Assembly: GCF_009938205.1 (NCBI RefSeq)
Contig: NZ_AP019656.1
Coordinates: 1-47,925 of the forward strand
Direction: 5' to 3'
Source: Vibrio panuliri
GTDB lineage: Bacteria > Pseudomonadota > Gammaproteobacteria > Enterobacterales > Vibrionaceae
DNA length: 47,925 nucleotides
This document shows, one piece after another, positions 40,150 through 47,925 of this stretch. Under the pieces are notes generated by a model, which saw nothing but the letters and a program-made list of their open reading frames with translations, was not told where the DNA came from and ran no database searches. Position numbers and translations under genes: made by a program. The stretch's first letter is position 1, and each line of letters begins with the position of its first letter.

Positions 40150-40914
40150 ATGGAACAAGCTGAGAATACCCCGCAGCTAACACACGAACAACAGATGCTA
40201 CAAGCAGCCTCAGAGGTAGAAGTAGCATCTGATAATTACGATATTGATACAACAGTTGAATCGGTATCGAATGAAAATCAATTGAGTATCGAAAGCGCTA
40301 CTAAATTAGTATCAGGTAGCGAAAGTGATATCAATTCCGATACTGAAAGTGATACTACTAGTACCGAAAAGGTATTAGAAGAGTATCAAAAAACTATTGA
40401 AAAAGAATCTGAATTAAATCAGAAAGATAGTGAATCAGTATCGAATGAGAGTCAAAACGATACCGTTGATGAAGAAAAAGAAGCGCTTAAGCAGCAAGTG
40501 CGAACACTTTATAACCAAGACTTAGAAAAGTCAGTCTATGAAGTCTATGGCGGTAAAGAAAGTTTTGATCAAGTTGCTGAATGGGCGAAAGAGAATATCC
40601 CAGAAAATGTACTCAACGGGTACAACGATATGATTGCAGAGGGTGCGCCTAAAGAGGCTGTACTTTTCTTTGCTCAAGCATTTAAAGCCATACACGACAC
40701 TCAGTTCATCCAAGAGCCTCAACTTGTACACAGTGGCGCAGCCGCAGTAGAACAAGGTTACTCAACGGACACTGATTTGTTTGCTGCAATGGCTGACCCT
40801 CGTTATCAGCGCACTGACGCTGTAGGTGATGCCTATCGTGCAGAAGTTCTACGAAAAATGAATACGGGCGCTACTAACCCCCTAGGTAACGTAGAAGTTA
40901 TCTCGTATGGCTAA
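40150..40914 (+). CDS. Scaffolding protein, T7 gp9-like
   Basis: 254 residues. ATG 40150 follows AAAAGGA by 8 bases; an ATG 4 bases earlier is out of frame. Acidic and Ser/Asp/Glu-rich in the first half (ESDINSDTESDTTST), coiled-coil-like in the middle, and a C-terminal part (KEAVLFFAQAFKAIHD; DPRYQRTDAVGDAYRAEVLRKM) as in T7 gp9. Guides procapsid assembly and leaves before maturation. Confidence 0.88.
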   Translation: MEQAENTPQLTHEQQMLQAASEVEVASDNYDIDTTVESVSNENQLSIESATKLVSGSESDINSDTESDTTSTEKVLEEYQKTIEKESELNQKDSESVSNESQNDTVDEEKEALKQQVRTLYNQDLEKSVYEVYGGKESFDQVAEWAKENIPENVLNGYNDMIAEGAPKEAVLFFAQAFKAIHDTQFIQEPQLVHSGAAAVEQGYSTDTDLFAAMADPRYQRTDAVGDAYRAEVLRKMNTGATNPLGNVEVISYG

Positions 40915-40941
40915 TTAATTATTTAAAAGGAGAAGTGGAAC

Positions 40942-42075
40942 ATAACATTTCCAACTAACCAAGCACCGTCACGTCTAGGTACGGTGAACGCAATTTCAGA
41001 TAAGGACAACACAAACCGTGAGTTGTTCCTAAAGCTGTTCGCAGGCGAAGTTCTAACGATGTTCCGTCCGAAAGCAATCGCAATGGGACTAACACGTGTA
41101 CGAACAATCCAAAACGGTAAGTCTGCATCATTCCCAATCATCGGTCGAACAACTACTGGCTACCATAAGCCTGGTGATCTAATCCAGACAGAGAAAATCA
41201 AGCACGCTGAGCGTATCGTTACTATCGACGATATCGCAGTTGCGCCTGTATTTATCGCTGAGATTGACGAAGCAATGAACCATTACGATGTACGTGCTCA
41301 GTACGCTTCTGAGTGTTCAAGCGCACTTGCTGAAATGGTTGACCGTAACATCTTCCGTATTCTTATGAAAACTGCATTGTCTACCACTAAGGATCAATTC
41401 ATTAAGAACTTCCCTGAGGCTGACTTCGGTAAGGTTCACGATGAAGAGGACTTTGTAGAAAACGTTAAAATTGGCACATCACCTAAGGGTGAAGACTTAG
41501 TAAACGGTATCTACAAAGCACGTACCATCCTTAAGAAAGCCAACGTTAACGTAGCAGAAGCTAAATGTATCATGCGTCCTACTGAGTACGAGCTATTGAT
41601 CAACGCAGCGCACGCTAACGGTAACATGGCATGGATGCACAAAGACTACGGCGGCACAGGTGGCGTGAACACTGGTGACAATGTTCTACGTATCGCAGGT
41701 ATCCCAATCTACGAAACGAACAACATGCCAGAAAAAGACGAGACGGACGACGTTGGCCCACCGGTTAAACCACGCATTGACGACCCTACACCACTACCTC
41801 TGCCTGAGTCAGGTCGCACAGACTTGTACAAGGTAGACTCATCTAAGGTAGCAGCTATCGTCTTCACCAAAGATGCAGTGTGTACCGTTAAGCTGAAAGA
41901 CTTGCGTGTAGAGCACATCCCTGAGCCTCTACGTCTAGGTCACAACATCCTAGCTAAACTAGCAGTAGGTCATAACCCTCTACGTCCAACGTGTGCGGTA
42001 GCTCTTGTTAAAGAAGCTGCGGTATATTCAGTAGAGCCTGAGACTCAAAAAGCTACTCGTAAGAAAGCAGCATAA
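40942..42075 (+). CDS. Major capsid protein, T7 gp10-like; ATA start
   Basis: 377 residues. ATA 40942 lies 9 bases after AAGGAG (and close to GTGGA), 28 bases beyond the scaffold stop. It gives (M)TFPTNQAPSRLGTVNA; the next canonical start (GTG 40984) would remove 14 residues. NRELFLKLFAGEVLTMF, SASFPIIGRT, DEAMNHYDVRAQYASE and a C-terminal LRPTCAVAL match T7 gp10A, HK97 fold. There is an insertion of Pro/Asp-rich sequence (DDVGPPVKPRIDDPTPLPLP) in the middle. Not all would-be ATGs are lost: internal ATG is common. Confidence 0.96.
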   Translation: MTFPTNQAPSRLGTVNAISDKDNTNRELFLKLFAGEVLTMFRPKAIAMGLTRVRTIQNGKSASFPIIGRTTTGYHKPGDLIQTEKIKHAERIVTIDDIAVAPVFIAEIDEAMNHYDVRAQYASECSSALAEMVDRNIFRILMKTALSTTKDQFIKNFPEADFGKVHDEEDFVENVKIGTSPKGEDLVNGIYKARTILKKANVNVAEAKCIMRPTEYELLINAAHANGNMAWMHKDYGGTGGVNTGDNVLRIAGIPIYETNNMPEKDETDDVGPPVKPRIDDPTPLPLPESGRTDLYKVDSSKVAAIVFTKDAVCTVKLKDLRVEHIPEPLRLGHNILAKLAVGHNPLRPTCAVALVKEAAVYSVEPETQKATRKKAA

Positions 42076-42082
42076 TTTAAAG

Positions 42083-42111
42083 CCCTGATACTTCGGTATC
42101 GGGGTTTTTTT
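42083..42111 (+). terminator. Terminator after the capsid gene (T-phi-like)
   Basis: CCCTGATAC-ttcg-GTATCGGGG with a UUCG tetraloop, followed by seven T. Same place as T-phi after T7 gene 10; it likely lets capsid mRNA accumulate above the downstream genes. Confidence 0.9.
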
Positions 42112-42131
42112 GGTCTATTGGAGGATGCAGC

Positions 42132-42776
42132 ATAATAAAAACTGAATATCTTACCCCTACAACTGAGCTACAAGCTGTCAATGCGATCATTGAGTCCATC
42201 GGTGAGAGTCCCGTTAACTCTCTATCGACAGGCGTAGAGGAAGCGCAGCTAGCTCACTCATTATTGCTACGTGTTAGCCGTGAAGTTCAATCACATGGTT
42301 GGGTGTTCAACATCGAGCCTTTAGTTGTCCTTGAGCCTGATACTGAGCAGTTTATCCATGTTCCTAATAACGCACTAAAGGTGATCGTGTCCAACCCTTT
42401 GATACAGGCACGTGGTACACGTCTTTATGACCTAAGGCGAATGACGTTTAAGTTTGATGGAAGTGTGGTATGCGAGATTACTAAATTGCTTCCTTTTGAA
42501 TGGCTACCTGAGTCAGCTAGAAACTTCATAGTGGTAAGGGCAGGGCGCATGTTCCAGTCACGCTATGTAGGCTCAGCGACACTTAACGGTTTCCTTGAAG
42601 AAGACGAGATGATGGCACGGCTGGCACTTGAAGCCGACGAGCTAGCGGTAGCACGTCACAACATCTTTAATAACGCTGAAATGCAGCAAATGTTAGACAG
42701 GTCAAGCGACACGACAGTTTACTCAACCTCAGGAGGTTACTTGTCACGTGACCTACTATTACGAGGATTAGACTAA
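42132..42776 (+). CDS. Tail tubular protein A, T7 gp11-like; ATA start
   Basis: 214 residues. Two successive ATA codons (42132, 42135) lie 7-10 bases after GGAGG; the first is at the better distance. The protein reads IKTEYLTPTTELQAVNAIIESIGESPVNSL, homologous to the T7 N-terminus, all upstream of the first canonical start near 42264. VQSHGWVFNIE and FIVVRAGRMFQSRYVGS follow. Builds the tail tube between connector and nozzle. Confidence 0.92.
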   Translation: MIKTEYLTPTTELQAVNAIIESIGESPVNSLSTGVEEAQLAHSLLLRVSREVQSHGWVFNIEPLVVLEPDTEQFIHVPNNALKVIVSNPLIQARGTRLYDLRRMTFKFDGSVVCEITKLLPFEWLPESARNFIVVRAGRMFQSRYVGSATLNGFLEEDEMMARLALEADELAVARHNIFNNAEMQQMLDRSSDTTVYSTSGGYLSRDLLLRGLD

Positions 42777-45172
42777 TAGGAAGACTAGTAAAAGATAAAC
42801 TGCCGTCTTTAATTTCAGGGGTGTCCCAACAAGCCCCTGAGCTACGCTTTAAAGAGCAGTGTGAAGAGCAGATTAACTGCCGAAATGACCCGATAACTGG
42901 TATGCGTAAACGATGGGCTACGGAATACCTAAAGAAAATCCCTAAAGACAGGTTTGACCCTAAGCAGCCCTACAAAGTCTTTGATATGCCTAGGGATGAG
43001 CGAGAGCACTACAAGATCATCATTCAGTTGGGCGATAAAGAGAATTTCATTGATGCCAACATAATCCCTATCTCTGCCTACACAGGCACAGTATTCCCCG
43101 TCGAGATTGACTTGAACGCCCGTAAATACCTACAGACAAGCATTGAGCGCCCTTTGTGGCATGGTAGAGAGAACGCAGTGCTATTCGAGGCTCAGACGGA
43201 CGCTGCGCTTATTGTTAACCGAGGTGTTACCGTTCTTCCTCTCCAAGAGGCGTCAGGCAGTGAAAAATGGCAACCTTGGGGCTACAACTCAATTAAAACA
43301 GTGGACTACGATGTTAGCTTTACGCTAAAGCTTGATGACTTGATGGAGATTAAAAAAAGCGTCCCTGTATGGAAGTCAGGAGAGGACAACGCTAATAAGC
43401 TTAAGTCGTCTCCTATAATTACTGGCATGTTCGGTGAAATATCAAAGGCTGATGGAAAGTATTTGGACTTTGAGGCAAGAGAGCTTCCTGATTCCACAGT
43501 CCCAACTACATTAGCGGTGCGAAAGAAAAACTCAGGCGAGGGCGGTACTGACTGGAACATGGCATTTTCTTGCAGTCGAGGGGATGGGTTCATAAGCACA
43601 ACAAAGGGCATTATTGACTCAGTAGATGATCTTCCTAAACAGGGTGTTGATGGGGATATAATTAAGGTAAACCCTACCGATGAGCCTGATATTGGTTATT
43701 ATCTGAAATACAGCAAGGCTAAGAACAAGTGGGAAGAGACATTCAAAAGTGAAAAGTACAGGCAGCTTGACCCTGCAACCATGCCGCATGAGCTACTACG
43801 TTTAACTGACGATAAGTACATAACCGTTGAAAATCCTTTAGGTATCTACTTCAAGCTTCAACCTAAGACATGGTCTAAGCGCACGGTAGGCGACGCTGAG
43901 AGTAATCCGCTTCCTTACTTCTGTAGTGCAGCCCACAAAGATAATACCGAGTTTAAAGGTATTGATGCCCTAGGTTACTACAAGGGACGCCTATGCTTCT
44001 CATACCAGAATACCCTTACGTTTAGCGAAGCAGGCTTTCACGATAACTTCTTCCTGACAACACTCTCTACAGTCAAAGAAAGTGACCCTATCCATACTCT
44101 TGCTGACCATCCAAGAGCACTAAATATCTTCCATATGACACCATCTCAACAACACTTCTTGTTGTTTTGTGAGAACGTTCAGCTTGCCCTACAAGGGGGT
44201 GATACATTCACCGCAGATACTATTGAATCAACGGTTATTGGTGGTTATGAGTTGGATATTAACGCTACTCCTATCAACGTAGGTACAACGATTCTTGCCG
44301 CTAACGATGCAGGGCAGTATAGCCACTTCAATGAATATCTATTGGCATCTTCTGATGTTTACCAAGTCAATGATGTATCTGCTCAAGTACCTAAATACAT
44401 CAAAGGCAAGACGTTCAAAATGTCACGGAATGACGCTGAGAAAATGACGCTTGTACTTACCAAAGAGAGTGGTGCGTTCACCAACAAGATTTACCTATGG
44501 GAAGCTACTGAGGTGGCAGGCGAACGTCAGCAATCAGCATGGAGTCGATGGGAAATGGGGTTCAATATCCTAGACGTTAGCGCTAAGAACGACCAGATAT
44601 TCTTTATTGGCGAAAGGGACGGAGATTACTTCTCTTGCGTAGCGAACACTGCCTTTTCAGAGGTAGAGCAAGATGCAGGCTTTCCTATTCTAATGGACTG
44701 CCGAGTGCTGAGCGATACACGGCTAGATAAAACAGCGCTTCCATTTCAGAACATGGAAGAGTTTAAGTATCGAGACAACAAAGGGGTAATTAAGTGGGCG
44801 TATGGGTTTAACTTCGAGCAATACTACGAGTTCAGCCCGTTCTTTATTCGCAACCAAGATAACACAGTGAATACAGTTGGACGGCTTCAAATGCGCACAA
44901 TCACCTTATCTCATCACTTGTCTACTACGTTTGACGTGATCATTAAAAAGCGTGGGCGTGGCGACCATGTGTTGAAGTATGAGGGGCGTCGAGTTGGAGC
45001 GTTAGAGAACGTTGTAGGCAAGATTCCAACCATCACAGACACTTTCAAAGTTCCTCTATACGGAGTGAATACCGGCTTGAGAGTGGCAATCAAAAACCGA
45101 TCCCCATTCCAAGCGATGATTCAGAACGCTCAATGGGAGGGCTTTTGGCACGATAGAACACTTAACTGGTAA
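42776..45172 (+). CDS. Tail tubular protein B (nozzle), T7 gp12-like; ATA start
   Basis: 798 residues (T7: 794). The ATA overlaps the preceding TAA (TAATA), with GAGGA 8 bases upstream. (M)GRLVKDKLPSLISGVSQQAPELRF matches the conserved T7 N-terminus 'GGISQQPDILRY'; GTG 42821 would split it. Later motifs: TMPHELLRL, NPLPYFCSAAHKDN, GRLCFSYQNTLTFSEAG, DQIFFIGERDGD and WEGFWHDR at the end. Forms the tail tip. Confidence 0.95.
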   Translation: MGRLVKDKLPSLISGVSQQAPELRFKEQCEEQINCRNDPITGMRKRWATEYLKKIPKDRFDPKQPYKVFDMPRDEREHYKIIIQLGDKENFIDANIIPISAYTGTVFPVEIDLNARKYLQTSIERPLWHGRENAVLFEAQTDAALIVNRGVTVLPLQEASGSEKWQPWGYNSIKTVDYDVSFTLKLDDLMEIKKSVPVWKSGEDNANKLKSSPIITGMFGEISKADGKYLDFEARELPDSTVPTTLAVRKKNSGEGGTDWNMAFSCSRGDGFISTTKGIIDSVDDLPKQGVDGDIIKVNPTDEPDIGYYLKYSKAKNKWEETFKSEKYRQLDPATMPHELLRLTDDKYITVENPLGIYFKLQPKTWSKRTVGDAESNPLPYFCSAAHKDNTEFKGIDALGYYKGRLCFSYQNTLTFSEAGFHDNFFLTTLSTVKESDPIHTLADHPRALNIFHMTPSQQHFLLFCENVQLALQGGDTFTADTIESTVIGGYELDINATPINVGTTILAANDAGQYSHFNEYLLASSDVYQVNDVSAQVPKYIKGKTFKMSRNDAEKMTLVLTKESGAFTNKIYLWEATEVAGERQQSAWSRWEMGFNILDVSAKNDQIFFIGERDGDYFSCVANTAFSEVEQDAGFPILMDCRVLSDTRLDKTALPFQNMEEFKYRDNKGVIKWAYGFNFEQYYEFSPFFIRNQDNTVNTVGRLQMRTITLSHHLSTTFDVIIKKRGRGDHVLKYEGRRVGALENVVGKIPTITDTFKVPLYGVNTGLRVAIKNRSPFQAMIQNAQWEGFWHDRTLNW

Positions 45173-45184
45173 GGAGATAAGCAT

Positions 45185-45694
45185 ATAGGATGGTGGTACG
45201 CTGCGGCAGCAGCAGGTTCATCAATTCTAGGCAGCGTCATGGGCAACCGAGCCGAGGCGAAGCGTAGAAAGAAGATATACGAACAGAATCGAGAGAACGC
45301 CTTACGAGCGCAAGCAGGCGCACTCTCTCAGCTAGGACTAGAGACAGCAGCTATTGAGCAGGCATACATGGTAGAAGCCTCTAAGCTTGCTGTAGGGGCT
45401 GAATCAGCAAAAGGCAGGCAACAAGCCAAGTTAGCAGGAAAAGGCATGGCAGGACGCTCTCAGAGGCGTATGCAGGCACAACTAGAGATGGAAGCAGGAA
45501 TGAATGATGCCATTCTAGAGGGACAGCTAATGAACCGTTTGCAAGAGCAGCAACAAAAGCACATGAACATTCAAATTGACACGATCAACAAGATAAACGA
45601 TGCAACGCTAATGTCTAAGAGTGAGCAACAGATGAACCTCATTAAAGGCTTTGGTGGTGCGGCTGCGTCACTAGGCAGCTATTTCTCTTCATAG
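45185..45694 (+). CDS. Internal virion protein, gp14-like; ATA start
   Basis: 169 residues; ATA 8 bases after AAGGAG. (M)GWWYAAAAAGSSILGSVMGN is a hydrophobic N-terminus typical of gp14 and is absent if started at ATG 45239. Next come Lys/Glu/Gln/Ala-rich helices. An alternative ATA at 45183 is followed by TAG and can be excluded. Ejected into the outer membrane as part of the DNA channel in T7. Confidence 0.85.
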   Translation: MGWWYAAAAAGSSILGSVMGNRAEAKRRKKIYEQNRENALRAQAGALSQLGLETAAIEQAYMVEASKLAVGAESAKGRQQAKLAGKGMAGRSQRRMQAQLEMEAGMNDAILEGQLMNRLQEQQQKHMNIQIDTINKINDATLMSKSEQQMNLIKGFGGAAASLGSYFSS

Positions 45695-45702
45695 GTGAAA
45701 AT

Positions 45703-47685
45703 ATAGAACAACTAAAGATTCCAAACTTTGGGGGAGGTTTTCGCAGTCAGGGTACGGTCACTCGCCGTACTCCTGCTGAGTTAAAGAACCCAAGTAATGC
45801 AGATGTAGCCACTGAGCTATTCAATCAGTTCTCTAAGCTGTCAGGACAATACGCAGACCATTTGAAGCGCACAGAGAACGAACGTGACCGTTTCAATGTC
45901 CAGATGGAAATGGAACGCAAGAAAATGAACCTCGACACGATGCTTGCTGAGAACCCTGCGTTAGCCAAGATGGACGTTAACGAGTTGTTCGCTCAGCAGC
46001 AAGTAGTAGACCTCTTTGTAAACGATCAGTTTGAAGTTTCCGATCCAGAATTACGTCGAAAAGGCATGGACAAACTAATGGTTCAGTTAACTGGCCAACA
46101 AGAAGTTAACCGAATTAATGCTGACCGTGAGAAAGCAATGGACGACAACGCTACAGCTATGCTCTTTGCGTTAGACCATAAACAGCCCCCGTCACAAGCC
46201 GTAGACGCTGCGTACAATCGAGGCACTAAGAAACAAGAGTACGGCTTCAATGATGCTGTAGACGTTACAGCAAAACTTGCAGACGGCATGATTAACTACT
46301 CTCAAACGCACCTCGATATCAAAGGCATTGATCACATGCTCGATAAGATTGAGGGCGGTGGTTATGAGGCAGACAATGATACTGTACTCAAGCTGCGCAA
46401 GGCACGTGCTCATATTATGAAAGATACAATGGTGCGCACAGCAAAGGCAGCAGACAAGGACTCTCTAGCTTCGATGTGGCAGCGCTCAGCAGCAGGAAGT
46501 AACAATAAAGCACGTGAAGCTTACTACGGAAGTGACCAAGAGACACAAGACGTAACGATGTTTGTCCAAAACTACTTAAATGAGACAGGCGTTACCTTAG
46601 AAGACCATGTGGCTACAGCCGTTGTCCGTGCTAACTTGGGCTTTAAGAACAACAATAAGCCTGACCCTACAGTGCGTGATGTGCTGGCTACCGGCTTTTT
46701 CTCTCTGCAAGACGCTGAGCCTATCGAAGATATGGAGCAAGCGCCTAAACGATTCTCAGATATGATGCAGGTGATTGATGCTCTAGGCGATAAGTCCTCT
46801 GCATACTTCAACGAGAAAGAATGGGCTGCTCTACGTGCCTACCGTCATATCGTAGAGAATGGCAAGGATGAGGTTTCAGCTACTCGTAAGCTGCAACAGA
46901 TAGTCAATAACGACATTGATGTACGCCTTGATTACCGCACGGATGGTGATGTGTCAGGGTGGATAGACAAAGAATTTACTGTAGTACCAGGCATAAAAGA
47001 TCAGCTTAAGGACTCAGTAGCGATGTACTACAAGACTGGTGTACCTCTTGAGGCTGCAAAAGAGCTTGCTCAGAAAGACTTTGAGGCTACCCACACTGAG
47101 TTAAACAACACTTGGATACGCACGTCACTTTTACCTGATGGTATCAGAGATAAGCTACCTCAAATCAACACGATGCTAGTCAATAATTTCTGGCATGAGA
47201 ACAAGCAGGACTTAGAAGACTCAGGCTACTCAAAAGACGACATTATCGTGACCGTTAACGAAGACGGTTTAGTTATTGCCGATAAGACAACCCTTGAGCC
47301 TGTTTCTACATATTCCTACGGTAACTACAGCTATAGCGACTCAGTGTACGAGTGGCAGGACATGACCAATGGAGTTATAGGCGACGATCAAGCTGTAGAG
47401 ACAAGTCTATGGTTCAACAAGTTATCCCAACGAGCACGAACGGTAGAAACGGCACAACTTTCAGAAAGGCTAGGTACTTACAATGAGAAGACTGGACGAT
47501 GGGAGGGGGATGCTTTTAAAGCTATTCAAAACGGTGCTGACCAAGTGAGCCATGTGCGAGAGTACACCTACAGTGAGGCTCAAAAGATCAAGCGCCAATT
47601 AGATGCTGCGGAGAAAGCAGGCAATGATCAAAAGAGCATGGATAAACAAGAGGAAGGCGGCATTTTCGGCTACTTCCTTAAATAG
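45703..47685 (+). CDS. Internal virion protein, gp15-like; ATA start
   Basis: 660 residues (T7: 747). ATA at 45703, with AGGTGA just before; the other ATA at 45701 is followed by TAG. The first canonical start is ATG 45862, 53 codons on. Begins (M)EQLKIPNFGGGFRSQGTVTRRTPAEL. Largely helical, charged, with no catalytic motif. In T7 gp15 forms the periplasmic part of the ejection channel together with gp16. Confidence 0.85.
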   Translation: MEQLKIPNFGGGFRSQGTVTRRTPAELKNPSNADVATELFNQFSKLSGQYADHLKRTENERDRFNVQMEMERKKMNLDTMLAENPALAKMDVNELFAQQQVVDLFVNDQFEVSDPELRRKGMDKLMVQLTGQQEVNRINADREKAMDDNATAMLFALDHKQPPSQAVDAAYNRGTKKQEYGFNDAVDVTAKLADGMINYSQTHLDIKGIDHMLDKIEGGGYEADNDTVLKLRKARAHIMKDTMVRTAKAADKDSLASMWQRSAAGSNNKAREAYYGSDQETQDVTMFVQNYLNETGVTLEDHVATAVVRANLGFKNNNKPDPTVRDVLATGFFSLQDAEPIEDMEQAPKRFSDMMQVIDALGDKSSAYFNEKEWAALRAYRHIVENGKDEVSATRKLQQIVNNDIDVRLDYRTDGDVSGWIDKEFTVVPGIKDQLKDSVAMYYKTGVPLEAAKELAQKDFEATHTELNNTWIRTSLLPDGIRDKLPQINTMLVNNFWHENKQDLEDSGYSKDDIIVTVNEDGLVIADKTTLEPVSTYSYGNYSYSDSVYEWQDMTNGVIGDDQAVETSLWFNKLSQRARTVETAQLSERLGTYNEKTGRWEGDAFKAIQNGADQVSHVREYTYSEAQKIKRQLDAAEKAGNDQKSMDKQEEGGIFGYFLK

Positions 47686-47693
47686 GAGTTAAC

Positions 47694-47925
47694 ATAGTAA
47701 AATCACTCTTACAGCCCCTTGACCCTGTTAAGGAGCTAGCAGAAGACGCTAAGAAGCGTCAACCTACGCAGGTAATGCCTGCAAAAACCCTCCAAATAGA
47801 ACAGGCACGTGCTGAACGTGAACTTGAGAAGAAATACACGCTTACCGATGTAATGACGGAAAGTTGGAAATCTTACTCAGGGGCAGGCTCTTTGATATCT
47901 ATGGAATTAGATAAGACTGATGGGA
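47694..47925 (+). CDS. Internal core protein, gp16-like (5' part; ATA start; continues at base 1)
   Basis: 77 codons plus one base to the window end. ATA 47694 lies 5 bases after TAGGAG. Begins (M)VKSLLQPLDPVKELAEDAKKR. No ATG-class codon precedes the first ATG-containing codon near 47850. The last base and the first two bases of the window form a codon (AGC) that joins the 1-2990 frame without a stop. Confidence 0.85.
   Translation, partial: MVKSLLQPLDPVKELAEDAKKRQPTQVMPAKTLQIEQARAERELEKKYTLTDVMTESWKSYSGAGSLISMELDKTDG

Noticed and set aside
40170..40480. Repetitive GATAC/GTATC-rich stretch as a repeat element
   Set aside because: It is inside the scaffold gene and reflects its Ser/Asp/Glu-rich coding sequence.
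42119..42134. ATG at 42125 near the tail tubular A start
   Set aside because: Out of frame, directly abutting the Shine-Dalgarno, and stops after six codons.

Overview
The window is almost certainly a complete, circularly permuted genome of a T7-like podophage (Autographiviridae-type: it encodes its own single-subunit RNA polymerase). It probably infects a marine gamma-proteobacterium, most likely a Vibrio or relative. That host guess is an inference from the MSHA-type pilin, the chitobiose genes ChbF and ChbG, and the general flavour of the accessory genes. The reading frame of the large internal virion protein that runs off the right end (starts 47694) joins exactly in frame to the one entering at base 1.

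Layout. 1-2990: end of the gp16-like internal core protein. 2991-6545: tail fibre with an S74 chaperone end, plus two accessory tail proteins. 6542-8966: small membrane (lysis?) protein, HNH protein, terminase small and large subunits. 8967-10886: non-coding junction region, where the physical genome ends of a T7-like phage are expected. It holds host-type promoters, two candidate small RNAs and an rRNA-leader-like stretch with two boxA motifs. 10887-25364: early/accessory region, all on the plus strand and all with ATG starts: many small unknown and membrane proteins, a DGQHR (DndB-like) protein, ParM/ParR with a candidate parC, a LysR-type DNA-binding stub, an outer-membrane barrel, ChbF, ChbG, an MSHA-like pilin, a SAM-methyltransferase-like protein and a tyrosine integrase. 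25453-26370: the only clear minus-strand gene, a zinc-ribbon protein with its own promoter. 26371-27670: structured non-coding DNA and the promoter/leader of the RNA polymerase. 27671-38381: RNA polymerase and the replication genes (SSB, RusA resolvase, primase-helicase, DNA polymerase, exonuclease, nucleoside kinase). 38381-47925: head and core genes (gp7.3-like, portal, scaffold, capsid, tail tubular A and B, core proteins).

The most striking feature is translational. About 21 genes, nearly all in the replication and structural regions, have no ATG/GTG/TTG where their start must be. Instead they have an in-frame ATA (17 genes), ATC (2), ATT (1) or CTG (1), mostly 4-10 bases after a good Shine-Dalgarno. 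They include DNA polymerase, exonuclease, primase-helicase, SSB, both terminase subunits, major capsid, tail tubular A and B, tail fibre and all three core proteins. Every early-region gene uses ATG, and several have an unusual TTAGGGGG ribosome site. These are the start codons that initiation factor IF3 normally discriminates against, so a phage-induced change in start-codon selection during infection is an attractive but untested idea.

The lifestyle also looks unusual for a T7-like phage. Integrase, ParMR and a divergently placed possible regulator suggest a temperate or episomal state. The ChbF-ChbG-pilin-OMP cassette suggests that the phage modifies its host's chitin use and cell surface.
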